From: Rotaria socialis | Lineage: Eukaryota; Rotifera; Eurotatoria; Philodinida; Philodinidae | Length of the DNA stretch: 64,000 bases | Assembly: GCA_905331475.1 (NCBI GenBank) | Contig: CAJNYU010004144.1 | Span: 103,215 to 167,214, forward strand | Direction: 5' to 3' | Part shown: positions 36,842 to 49,200 of the stretch, piece after piece | How positions within the stretch are numbered: position 1 is the first letter of the stretch | Layout of the letters: every line of letters starts with the position of its first letter | The notes under the pieces: model-generated | Told to the model about the DNA's origin: nothing | The model's input: only the letters and a program-made list of their open reading frames with translations | Database searches by the model: none | Position numbers and translations under genes: made by a program

Positions 36842-37368
36842 AAATAGAAACAATCCATCCTGTTTATATAGTTAATCAACATTTATTAAAACGTATTCAA
36901 CCAATATTTTACGATCATTCAATATTTCATGGTAAAAAAATCGAATGTCTAAGTGATATATCAAATCAAACAACAAGTATTTGCACAGGTTATTGTGCAT
37001 TAATATTAGGTTTCAATACGATGACAAAAGGTTGTAACGAGACCTTGTCAACAGATGCATTAGGTATCAATATGTCGCTGAGATTAGCTTATCTAAGTCA
37101 TCCAAAATTTACAGCTCAAGTATCGAGTCTTGTACTTGTATGCAATAAATCATATTGTAATAGTAGTGCATCAATAGCACAAGCATGGCGATCGCTAATG
37201 CTTTTCTTACTGCTCAATCGATTGGAATACGGACTACTCTTATACATGTGTTTTCTCACTGTTCTATGCTATTGTGTTTCTTTGTATTACTTAGAATTGA
37301 ATAAAATTAAAATTTTTATAGCAAACAAATTTCGATTAGTTTGTTTTTTTCTGCGAATTAAAATTTAA
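36842..37368 (+). CDS. Membrane protein with Ly6/uPAR-like cysteine pattern, 5' end unresolved
   Basis: The frame is open from an acceptor (CCTGTTTAG, ends 36841) to the stop at 37368. Cysteines follow a C-x(11)-C-x3-C-x(n)-GC-x(n)-C-x4-C-N order (KIECLSDISN, ICTGYCALILG, GCNETLS, LVCNKSYCNSS), ending in the C-x4-CN that closes three-finger (LU) domains. A hydrophobic segment (LLLYMCFLTVLCYCVSLYYL) follows and could be a membrane or GPI-type anchor. A likely signal-peptide exon starts at about 36631 (MRKRNFQKQILINLLLTT, donor GTAAGT), but its phase 0 does not fit this exon, which needs phase 1. A missing microexon or another first exon is required. The Ly6 call rests only on Cys spacing. Confidence 0.45.
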
Positions 37369-37999
37369 AAACTACTCAAAGAAGGATGTGAAGGTATGTT
37401 TCTAATGATAAGACACTTATCTAAATTTCTTAACGACTTTTATTTGTACAACTCAAGGAAAAAGAACTAGCTTATGACATAGATCGTGACGATGATGTCT
37501 AGTCAACGAATTAAAAGTAAAATTGACATTTGTTCTTTATTTAAATAGAAAAGAAATCATTGAAATTAAATTCAATAATTTTGTAATTTAGATTGTGTGT
37601 TTGCAAATAAGAAGACATACATATTTCGAAGCGATTCAAACCGTTCGGTATGATATGCATTGCAATGACCACGGTGTGATAGTTTAATAATTGGGTATTC
37701 TTCGTTGACCGCTATTATACCTCCACATATCGACAGAAATGCGGACGAACGTGCCGCGAGGGTTTACTACTTTTTTCGTATGTCATTGCCACGTTGCTAT
37801 CAAATCGGTATTCGATAAGTCATTTTCTTTTTCTAAAGTACAATGGTATTTTATCATGTATTAGTCATTTCTTCTGTCAATAAAAAACAAAGAAGTCTAC
37901 TACCTTTTTTTCACTAATATAATATATATTTTTGTGTTTTTAAAATTTTCTTAAATTTATTTAATTACACAAAGAAAAACAAATGTAATAACTACTAAA
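37369..37999. other. Intergenic
   Basis: No gene signal. A short relatively GC-rich patch at about 37660-37800 has no identifiable structure. Confidence 0.45.
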
Positions 38000-38407
38000 T
38001 TAAAAATACGTATGTTCAGCATTCACATTTGCATTTGTAGTGATTGATTTGAGTTCACTCTGATTTGAGCTTGATACTTTTGATTTTAATTCTTTAACTA
38101 ATGCTAAACTTGCTTTATGCACACGCATTAATTTTTTTGTTGATGATGATTTTGTTCGCTCATGAGTTGCTTTAATAGGTACACTATTTTTTAGATCACA
38201 TGAAATAATACCTTGAGAGCCAGTTTGTCCAGAAGAATTCGGTGATAATCGGTGAACAACTGGTTTATCAAGTGTTAAAGGAGATGTTGCCAATGGAGAT
38301 TGAATAACCACTTGAATAATTATTGGTTTTGTCTCCAAATGCAGAAATATGTCACCTATGACGATATTCTGATGATGTATATGAGGATGATCATGACTAT
38401 TATTCAT
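38000..38407 (-). CDS. Small unrecognised ORF, 135 aa
   Basis: Single-exon ORF starting with the His-rich MNNSHDHPHIHHQNIVIGD. It then has a Ser/Thr/Pro-rich middle and a Lys/Ser-rich helix-like part (STKKLMRVHKASLALVKELK). No signal peptide, membrane helix or known domain. Composition is plausible for a real, mostly disordered protein, and the length exceeds chance expectation in such AT-rich DNA, but no homologue is recognised. Confidence 0.4.
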   Translation of the reverse strand: MNNSHDHPHIHHQNIVIGDIFLHLETKPIIIQVVIQSPLATSPLTLDKPVVHRLSPNSSGQTGSQGIISCDLKNSVPIKATHERTKSSSTKKLMRVHKASLALVKELKSKVSSSNQSELKSITTNANVNAEHTYF

Positions 38408-41402
38408 TTAAATTTTATTTAACATACACTCCTATTTCCTTTTGATTTCTTCTTGCGTCGTGAAGAATGCACTTTTGATGTGAATGGTTGGTTCTTTCTT
38501 TTGCATTGCTATCGTATACTTCACCTTTGAAGCCTTACATGTGCTTGCGTTGTCGACTTTTTTTCTTTTTGATTCTCACGTATTTGAGTCACTCAGTCAT
38601 TGCCTACGTACATAGACTTTTAGCAAACGGTTATTTAGAGAAACCTTGAGATTTTTTATATATAATATGGACCTTGTCTTTGAATACTGTCAACTTACCT
38701 TTTAGTTTTTATTATATTTACAACAAGGTAACGCGATGTTAGCGTCGCCAACTCTCTACTGAAATGATTCAATCATATAGAACGTAGCTATCCAAAACTA
38801 TCTAGCTGAGAGACTTCATATTTTATAGTTTCGAAATGATTTTCATGGAAAACACGATTGATAACCGAGTATAAATAGAAAACTTGCTTGGATGTATCAC
38901 CAGAAAAACGGTATTTAAGTAGTACTTATTAATACTATATGGCAATAGTGAAGTTAAGTGCACCCGATCTGCTACAGCTCAACCTAATCTTCGAAAACGT
39001 TCGATCAGCTTGATAACGGAGTGAAGAAAAGACCCATTCAGGAGAGCTATGATCGAAATGCCCCATTTTTAGTAAAGTTACAACTCAAACTGGTCTATGA
39101 ACTAGATATTTAACATGAATGTGCACAAGCAGATCAGAGATTAAATCAAACTGACTTTTTTTAATTCAATTTCAGTTAGATTTGTCCTCATTTTTGCTCA
39201 ACCTCATGTCGGTTCATTTTGTTTCGGTGCGTTTCCCGTCTAGAATGCATATATTCATTCCCGGATGCACGTTCACAGATAGATAAATCTAAGATTTACA
39301 TCTTTTGAATCAAATGCACTCGCAATCAGAAAAAACTAAACTTATTAAGATAACTCCGAGAAATATAAATTTCAAATGTTTCACACGAGTTGAGCAATTA
39401 TTTCGTGACCTTTCTTCGGAAGAACTTGAAGATATTTACCATTTTCCAAAATTGTTTCAACTTTTCTGATCGAGACAACGTGTAACTATTCTATAAGTCT
39501 CCAAGACCCGTAGTCTGATAATCACAACAGATTTTCAACTGAGCGGCCAGTTTTGTCTCATATATGCAGTGAACGTGATTCTTTTAAACACGGCATGATT
39601 GATTGAAAGCTTCGCCTCATTCTATAATTATTAGATGAAAACAAAGAGAACTTTTAAAAAACCCGAAAATAACAATTGTAGGACTAATTTAATCCAGTTT
39701 CATCTACATATGCGATAAATTCCTCACCATTTAGAGAAGAATGAGACAAGATTCCCGAGTACTTATCCAGCTCGAGTCCGTTCGTAGATGCGCTAATCTA
39801 GAATGCTAGGAGTTAAATTTGAATAAATTCTTCGTGCTACAATAAAAGTTGACATATCAAGAATAAACTGAAGACTTTGAAACAAAAAGCCTTCAACGTC
39901 TTAGTGCAGGTCAGTGGCTAGTCGTTGCCAAATTGAGAATCAATTCCACCGCAAGATGCATATAGCTTATTCGTAATAAGGTCGCGCATAACCATACGAT
40001 ACATCTAACACTATAAACATCATCAAATGCTGCCCTTAAAAAATTTCCCCCACAAAGAATTCCTATCACGAAAATGGGACGATCTAACCAGCTGCTAATG
40101 CATTATAAATTTGCTTGAACTACAAAATTTCAAAAACCTGGCAACGCCATTGTGTTCTCCGACCCCAATTACCTTCGGTCATACCTATCCCTGGAGAAAT
40201 TGTTTGCTGTTAGGTAAGTTTATGCATCTGTTTTTGCTATTGGACGAACGAACGGCGATAGCTCACTTTTCGTGTAACCCTCCTTTCAGTAGAGGGAATA
40301 CATATGATAGATTGTAAAATATCGATGAGTTAGTCACTAAATAGTTATTTAACAATATACATAAAAGACATTTAGTGAACAGAAATCAATTATTGACAAT
40401 AGAATGTTGACTTTGGCTGAGATACATTATTTTTTATTCGGTTTATTACATCATAGAAGAATTTATACACAATCCATATGATATACGATGTATAAAAAAA
40501 GGACCGATGTCTTTTTGATAAACAATATTTTAAAATCATATTTACTTATTTTTCTCATTCTTGAGATATACGTGTATGTAACGTGCTAGTTAGCATCTTC
40601 AATAATTCTTATTATCGTTATTTTTTGTTCCTGTAGATGGTTATCTATAGACTTGTTGTCTAAATCATTAAAATCATTTCACAATTTACATTGATTATCA
40701 ATATGATGATATTAATCTAAGTCTTGTTATTTTTGCATAAGTATACTATTTAAATTGGAGATGACTCTATTGATATTTTATTTCATACTATTACATCTGG
40801 CAAAATATATAAAGAATCCGAGATATTTTTTTGAATTATTTATCAACTGGAGATAAAATTAGTATTGTTGTTATTGTTTTTGTTTGAATACTTTTTGAGA
40901 AAAATTTTCTACGAATTAATTTTTCGGTAGCCACTGATATTAAACATTAACAAAATGGATCAAAAGATGAAGATTTATATTTAAAAAGTAAGAACACTTT
41001 CACAAGGAGGGTTGAGTATCTTCCTGCTAATACTGATGTACGGTTGTTTTTTAGCCTTATTCTAGTATATTCTTAAGAAGTAGTAGCAACAAAGTATTTG
41101 CTGCAACACAAAAATATAACGGTATAAAATACACGCACAGAACCAGATATGATAATAAGACTCAAACAAAAGAGGAAGTGATAATAATGTCGGTTCATAA
41201 TCTTCTTCTTGCTGTGCATTGTAATGAAGAGAACATGTTTGTGTGCATGTGTGTATAAAAAAAAGAAGGGAAATAATGATAAAAAGGAATAAACATGTAT
41301 AAAAAAAAGACAAAAGAAGGCAGGAGAAAAAACAAGACAAGTGACAAAGTTGATATTTTTTTTCTAATTTTTAGGTCTTTGAAGTGTTAATATTCCAAGT
41401 TA
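38408..41402. other. Long gene-poor region
   Basis: No supported gene. A 51-codon ORF at 39314-39469 (+) has acceptable composition (FTRVEQLFRDLSSEELEDIY) but no family. The minus ORF at 41062-41340 is low-complexity. Confidence 0.45.
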
Positions 41403-41970
41403 TCAAGTCGATTCATTTGGAAACGGACCTTGAAGGAGAGCACGGACGAAAACATCATAGTTAAACATGCCCTCGGCATCATCTTTCGTATTTGTTGAAC
41501 GAAGAATTTCTTCGACAGCTTGTGGATCAAGTTTTTCAGCCATAGCAACAAGTACTTGTGTAAGTTCAGCCAATGACATTAAACCATTGCTTTCTTTGTC
41601 GAATAATTTTAAACCTTCCATGAAGTCTTCATATGTACCAAAGTTTTTAGGTGGCATTTTATAAAATTCTGAATAGATAGGTAAGAATTCTTCGACTTTT
41701 ATTGATTTTTCTCCTGTTTTCTTTGTTTGACCACGTTTTTCGCATTCAGCTTGTGTTGGATAAAGACCAAGCGAACGGAGCATATCTCCGATGTAAAATG
41801 AATCGACTTTACCCTTTTTTTTTATTGTAAAAATAAAAATAAGAGATTCACAATTCAAGGGTTCTATTTAAAAAGAATAAGCTAAATAAAATTCCTACCT
41901 CATATTTTTTATCGAATACTTCAAAGACTTGTTTAGCTTCGTCAACTTTATCACTGGGCAAATCGGCCAT
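41403..41970 (-). CDS. Myosin essential light chain (EF-hand family)
   Basis: Two exons, 41970-41899 and 41813-41403, in phase, 160 aa. It starts MADLPSDKVDEAKQVFEVFD and continues GKVDSFYIGDMLRSLGLYPT. This is the degenerate first EF-hand and following helix of essential light chains (compare FxLFDxxGDGKIxxxQxGDxxRALG). Later parts are FMEGLKLFDKESNGLMSLAE and the C-terminal GMFNYDVFVRALLQGPFP, matching the usual MINYEAFVK-type end. The protein clamps the IQ motif of the myosin lever arm and is probably muscle myosin-associated here. The single intron has a poor acceptor, an A-run followed by AG with little polypyrimidine, forced by frame. Calmodulin and troponin C fit less well because the Ca2+ loops are degenerate. 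Confidence 0.88.
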
Positions 41971-44900
41971 TGCTACTATGGTTTAGGTTGGATTGTTCCT
42001 AATGTGTCTGTAAGATGTTAGGATGCGAAAAAGAACGACGATTGCAACAACGGCAGTAGTAGTTTGTAATAGTAGCAGCAACAACAGAACAGAGGAAAAA
42101 AATGCAGAAGATACCAATCCATTTAGATATTCCGATGATTTTGGTATCAAGCAAGGCAAAAAGAGGGCAGGACGTAAGAAAAAAGAGGTTATTTCTGTCG
42201 ATATGTTATCCAATCGTTTCTTGTCTCTTGCTGTACTATCTTTTTTTCTCCTTTTGCGGTATTAGTACGAGCGCCAGTGATAATCATATTCAACGATGCC
42301 ATATTATAGATAATCAATAAGGAAAGAAAAGAAACAGAGAAAAGACCAAAGAAAAAAAAGAAGAAAAAAAAAATAATAAACTAGATTATCAGATATGATT
42401 CGAAATTTTCCCAAAAGTTTTTTTTTGCTTTTTTGTAAATGTATTAATTTAGATCCTAAGTTTTACTTATTATGTATATATATATATATACATATATTGT
42501 CTTAGATGATCAGAACCCATTTATCTATGTGTTGAATTTTTCTTTAGTCTTGTATCCGTATTATTCTTGTTGTTGTCATTATTATCATGTGTGTAAAAAC
42601 AAAAAGAACCTTGGTAATATATTGTTAACTGCTGTTTCTTGCTCTTTTCTAGCTCGACAGCCTTGGACAGCGTTATATCAATGATGATATTGTCTCTCTC
42701 TCGCTCTCTTAGAAAAGAATACTTCTGTAGACAATGGAGAATTAGTTCGAGTTGATTCGCCCTTATGCGAATAAAAAAAGAAGAGGAAGAGAAGAATAAG
42801 AGGGAAGTGGAAAAGAATTTTATGTACACATTTACACTCGAACACTATCGAGACGCGAGGAAAAAAATAAATGCATACAATTGATTCGATGATAGGTTGT
42901 TCTATTTTGAAAACTAATGTTGTTTATTGAGACACGTGTAGCTTTTCGAAATGTTTTTGCTACAAAATATAATAGATTTCGAGTTAATGACATTGCAATC
43001 ATCGAAGTAAATATTTTGTCAGACAATGGGCTCTATTTTTATTATTATTGAACTATGAAGATAAGGAGTTTCGTATTGACACATCCAATCCAACAAAAAA
43101 ATTGAAATTTCAATATCTTAAAATAGAAAAACAACAATTTTTTTTGTACACAATTATGGATGCAAATTATCAATGTCAGCTTTTCTTAAGAGAAAATGCT
43201 GTAAAATAGAATTTGATTTAAAAAGTCAACGAAAAGCCGATATCAATATCAATAGGATATATTGTGAGAATTGTAATCGAAAAGGATGTTTCTTTATATT
43301 CCGATGATGTATTACCAATGAAAAAGAAAGCGATTATGGTAACATATCTACAGCAAGTCAATATCGTTTGGAAATCCAATATCTCGATAGAATAACATTC
43401 TTATCAGTTGAAGCTTTCAGAATATATAGGCAATCTATCATTTAACTTACTGAAGTACAAAGTTTTCTATTGAAATATTATTTACCTGATGTTTCTATCC
43501 GATGCTTCAACATGAATTGGAAATTCATAAAATGACTTTGGCATATTTTCAAAGGTCTAAAACAAAAAAAGAAGCATTTTAGAATTTACTAATCTCACCA
43601 CGGCGCCCATGTGATGCCAATATGAGCTCAAACGGCGGTAGGTATCAGTTTCCTGGTTACTTATTCGAATATGTTCGTGACACTAGCGAACATCGGTACT
43701 TTTTTTTTATTACTAACAAATCATGATGATCTAATATTTGAGAAGATGATTTGTATTGATAATAAGAGATTAATTTTATTAATCAACAAATAATGAAGTT
43801 ACTAGCAAATATCTAACACGTTGTTTTTTTGTTGTCCATTGTCTAGCATTGCTTTATTGGTCTAGTTGGATAAATTACATCGAAACGAACAGTATCTTTG
43901 ACATTTGATAAATAATTATCATTGATTGATAGTATTTTGGATGGAGTTGAGATAGAATATGGTTTATTTGAATCAGATTTCAAATTCTTTTAGATATTTT
44001 CTATTTTTATATGAACATTTTTCTTTCTTAAGAATGTGATTTATCGTGATGAATGCTGTGTCTGTCATACATTTTTCACTAATCTTCAAAAAATCACGAT
44101 GTTCATTAGTGCTAATGTTTGGAATTTTGCGGTAGTAATTACTTTTGTTAATGAACTTTCACACAATAAAAGTCGTTTATATTTACTTGTTACTCATTCG
44201 TTCATTGTTATCATGGTTGACAACATTTATAATGCGATTAATAAAATAATTGTAATATAAAATATTTAAAAAGAATATCGAAGATATCACGCTAGTCGCA
44301 GCGTTTGTCAGGATCCCAGCGAAAAAAATATTTGCAAAGGACGTCCCGCTCGTGATTTATCAGGACACTGCGATGTACACGCTAGTCAGATCTTGTCTAG
44401 AGATCTTATGTATTGCAATGGAAGTCAGTATTGAATTTTGCTAAGGGAAATTCAATTCAAGTTTCTTTCAAAACATTCCTTTTGAATAGAACATTAGCCT
44501 GAATGAGTGTATACACTTTCTGATGATACCCATAGTGATTATATACGTTTCACTTAACAGATTTGTTGAATGTTGGCTGCTCGTTATATTATATTATTAG
44601 GATAAACACTATATCATAACATAGTGATATGACTTTTCAAAAAGAAAATCTTCTATTTGTTATTTAATAAGTTCAGAGTCAACCTCGATCTCATATTACA
44701 ATAAGCATTTAGTTCTTCATTATTTTATTTAATGTTTAGACGAATATAAGAATCAAGATGGATTATTCTGAAATTAGAAAAAAAACATTTCTAATGATGA
44801 TCATCAATAGAAGTGTGAATATGTATTTAATATGCTACTCGAATGCATTTGTCGAGAGCTTACTCAGTCATATAAATTCTGCATTGGGAAAAAAAGTCAA

Positions 44901-46213
44901 AATTCCACAGCAACTAAATCAGATATTTCATTTCAATTGTCGCAAATCGATAAATGATATAGAATTCCTTGAGTAAAGAATAATGATCACAGGGTTTTCT
45001 GACCCGTGAAAGTGTTGTTTGAATCATATTCCGAATTACATAGAGTTGATTTTTGTAATCTAATAATATGCTTCATAGAGTTGTACGATGTTTCTCATTG
45101 TAGCTATAAATGTCAAAAAGATTCTAGTCACATCGTGCTCAGAAAAATATTTTCAGGGAAAAATCTTTCGCAGACTATTATTTTCCACGGATTGATAAAT
45201 CCTCATGAAAATGATTATTTGAAAATGATATTATTATTCTAACTATCAATTTAACTGCTCTTGTGTGTATATCCATTATATTTACAGAAAACCTCAGCAC
45301 ACTATGACATATTTTAACAGATTCATCAGTACAGCTACTAGCAATCTTTCTAAAGGTATTACTTGGTTAATGCACGTGTTCGATTTTGATTCAATGATAA
45401 TTGTGTCCAAATCAATTCATGATTACGCGATATCTTTGAGATATTGAAAAAAGGTTTTATCTGAACAAGACTAAAAATCTGTTTATTTCGAACATTGAAA
45501 AAACTGTGCAAATCATTAAACGTTTCAAGAAACACTTCTGTACTATTCTATAACAGTCAATCTGTTATGGTTTGTGTTGTTAAGCACTTTTTCAACACCA
45601 AGGAACTCCTAGAACGCGTTCTATCAGCTGTTGTTCTCGATAGTCATAAAAATATATTCAATGAACAGTGTGAATCTTTCCCTTGTTGAACCTCATTGAT
45701 ATTAAGAAATATTCATTTCTACAATTGTAACATTTATTGTACAGCTAAGAACGATAGAAATCCCAGTAAATATCGAAACCAAGAGCTACTACACATATTT
45801 CTTGCCTTTGGAAAAATTGTAATCTTTGAGTCGTATCGTAAAATCTAATTTTTTCCTATATTGTTCATGATTTTGATTCAGTTTAACCTATGACAGAACA
45901 TACTTACGAGTAATCAAATCAATATATTTGCTGAGCTATATGTCACTTCCTAACACTCACACATATTTACACAACAAGAACCAGAACAAAAACAAAACTT
46001 CATGAATTATAATATTGTATAACATGTATGAAGACACACAAGCAAAGAATAAAAAATAGGCAAGGGAAGAAAACAACATGTTTTTCGTTTTCATATATCT
46101 TAATATTGAAAATGATGCAGTATTTTTATACAATACAAGCATTACAGAATTGATCAAAAGCAATTGAGAAAAAACACAACAATCAAGAAGATTGATAGCA
46201 CGTCTTTTGACGT
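41971..46213. other. Long gene-poor region
   Basis: Holds a (TA)n tract at about 42475-42492, a purine-rich run at 42320-42375 and the broken ORF at 43173. Plus-strand ORFs of 60-78 codons at 44036, 44758, 45006, 45265 and 45495 have no recognised features and lack obvious splice partners. A relatively GC-rich patch at 44285-44400 contains ACGCTAGTC twice. Confidence 0.4.
43173..43445 (+). pseudogene. Cys-containing ORF interrupted by TGA
   Basis: 91 codons in one frame with a single internal TGA about halfway. Protein sense before it: KRKCCKIEFDL, IYCENCNRKGCFFIF; after it: ITNEKESDYGNI, RLEIQYLDRITFLSVEAFR. The C-x2-C-x4-C cluster hints at a zinc-binding piece. No family is recognised and no flanking exons were found. 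Confidence 0.25.
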
Positions 46214-49200
46214 TTATTCCTCGACAATATTGTCTTGACTATGATGTTTTTGTCCGATTGATTCTTCATATCTTTTCTCTTGAAGCTCTTCAAGTCGTGA
46301 TCGAAATTCATTAATAATACGAAACTAAAAATGAACAATTAATAGAAACAAAAAAGAAAGAAAAGAATAACAAATGAAACACAAACCTCTGAATTAAGTC
46401 GATCAACACTTTTTCGAAGCATGAATTTAGCAAATACTCGTGGTGGTTCAGCAACAACTGTTGCAGTGGTTAACTGGCCAATAGTAGCATATTTGGAAAG
46501 TGCGTCACGATACATATCATCTTCAGAATCTGTATCAGTCGTTTTGGTTGCTTGTTTTCTTTTATCTTTACCATCAGATTTGCTACCTTCTGTTTCTTCT
46601 CCCCCTGTTTCATCAGTTTTCTTTTGTTTTTTACAACAACATGGACAACAAATACGACAGAACGCTGAAAAACATTTACTAAATGGTTTCATTGGAATAA
46701 ATAAGAGAATCTAAATAATTAAGGAATATAATATGGATGAATAATTTTAGACAGAAGCATATTACAAACCTGCTGCCATATTAGTGATCCAACACCAAAA
46801 AGTAAACTCCATGCCCATTGTTTTATATTTAATCGGGCACAACTGAAAACTTTATCACCAAAAGTAACAATTAAAATCTAAATATTCATATGTAAATATA
46901 CATTCTCCCATTTCATGTTGTTTTTCTTACTTGGGAACAAAAACAAAATAACCAAATACCATAGAAAAATGGATTTGTAAATATTCCTTTGAATACATTT
47001 CTTTCACCATGCAATTTTCTTGCATTAATTTCATTGAATAAAGTCATTAATACGAATGCATTGAATACCATTGTAAATTGTATATTTATTTCTCTTCCAG
47101 CATGCGGATCATTTTGAATCTTGGCAACGGTTGATTCAAAACCCAAAAAATATTGCCCAGCATAGAGTATAATAAACATAATAGCAAGTTGATAAAGTGA
47201 TTGACCAATAATATTACGTAGCATCAATGGCGATATGATTGATTTTGTACGGCCATAAGGTTTTCGATTTAATAGTTCTTCTGTTGGCGGCTCTGTAGCC
47301 AGTGCTAACGATGCTAATGTGTCCATAACAAGATTTACCCAAAGCATTTGAACAGCTCTCAATGGAACACTCTAGAAAAAAAAACATCTATTGATAGTAT
47401 TTTTGTATACACTATAAATGAAATAATTCTGAGAAATATCTTTGAGTTTTTTTAAAGTAAAAATATACAGGTATGTCTGTGATGAAATGACTGGGGACAT
47501 CGGGTTACTGAGTGAAGGACGACTAAATCTCTCTAACTTTTTGTATCACATAATAGAGCAGTGTAAACTGCTTTTGAATTTTTTTAAATGCTACTTGCGA
47601 ATCCAGAATTGACTCGAACGAATAGATTTGATAGCATATCAGAGAAATGATTATTTTTTGTTTGCCAGTCAAATCTGAAGATAATAGAATGGTATAATTT
47701 GGAATAGATTTTATTTGAAGACGTTCATTGAAGAAACAGAAATTTCATGACAGTGTAATCCACTGATTCTAATCAGTTCATGAAATCGTGATAATTCCCA
47801 GGTTTTATTTTCAAATATTGTTATATAGTGAAGCGTGAAATAGTTAGAACGGACCCTGATGAATAAAGTTCACTGTATTCATCCTACTATGGAGTTACTA
47901 CTAAACGAAAGATGTTAAATGTTCTATGTTGTAAGAAATGTGGAATGATAGTTAAAACTACTCTCAAATCTGTTTGCTTTTCTTCGTAATAACTCCACAG
48001 AAGGATCTATCACTGAGTTTATGCCTGCCATAGTTTGCAAAATACCGGCTACTGTACCGGTGGCTTTTTATTTCTAATTTGATATTTCAGTACTCTCTTA
48101 GTACACTACATTTCATTAAAGAAAATAAGAAGAATGTAGATCATACACTTATAGCTGCAGCTGAAATGACTGATATGACACCGGCTGATACATTAGCAGT
48201 AAGTTGAAATTGAAGAAATTTTGCTATGCAATCATAAACATTTCGTCCCCACATCATTGCTTTGACGATGGATGAAAAATTATCATCAGTTAAAATAATA
48301 TCCGATGCTTGTTTGGCAACATCTGTTCCTTGAATACCCTAAAAGATACGCAAAAGAAAACATCAATTTTGATTTCTTTTTTATTTTATAAATAATTATA
48401 TTTGTCGATCTATTATTTATGACTAAGATAAATTTTTATTGCACTGTACTTCTAGCAATCTTAGTGAAGGTATGAACAGTTTATTACCTATCTAAAAATG
48501 TTCTCTGGAGAAATGCTCATTCTTTTTTTTTGCACAACCGTGTAATCATCTTGTTCGAAGACGCAGTAGCGTGAAAAACAATTCGAAGATATTAGACTTA
48601 TATTCAAAAGTGTTCCTCGTCATGACATTAATTAGTATTTGAAAAGTATTAAAAACATATAAATATTTTCAATTACCATAGCGAATCCAACATCAGCACG
48701 TTTCAATGCTGGCCCATCATTTGTTCCATCGCCTGTCACAGCTACAACTTCTCGATGTCGTGTTACTTGACTTTCAACAATACCGTTCACTAGATTATAT
48801 TTATCTTGTGGTGATGAACGTGCTAAAACACGTAATTTTGGCCAAATCTCATCAAGTTTCTGTTGCGAAATCTAAACAAAAATGTAAATTTAAAAACGAA
48901 CATTAGAAGACAAAAAGAATTTCGAACCTTTCCCGATGAATCACGAATACGTTTATTAAATTCTTTTCCTTCGAGTACAAGAAAATCATCATTTGGTTTG
49001 AGAATACCACATTTCGTTGCAATTGAACGAGCTGTCATTATATTATCACCTGTTACCATACGAACAATAACACCGGCTTTTTGACATTTTGCAATGGCTT
49101 CCGGTACCTAATAGAAAATTTATTTCGAAATAAATAAATTGAAACCATTCAGATAAACTTACTTCTTTACGAACAGGATCTTCAATTCCAACAATACCAA

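Noticed and set aside
41062-41340. 92-codon minus-strand ORF rich in Phe/Leu/Cys
   Set aside because: Complement of an A/G-rich tract downstream of the light-chain gene; composition explains it.
44285-44400. GC-richer patch with ACGCTAGTC repeated
   Set aside because: Only two copies and no clear structure; not enough for a repeat call.
44036-45689. Series of 60-78-codon plus-strand ORFs
   Set aside because: Checked for a multi-exon gene; phases and splice signals do not connect them and no family features appear.
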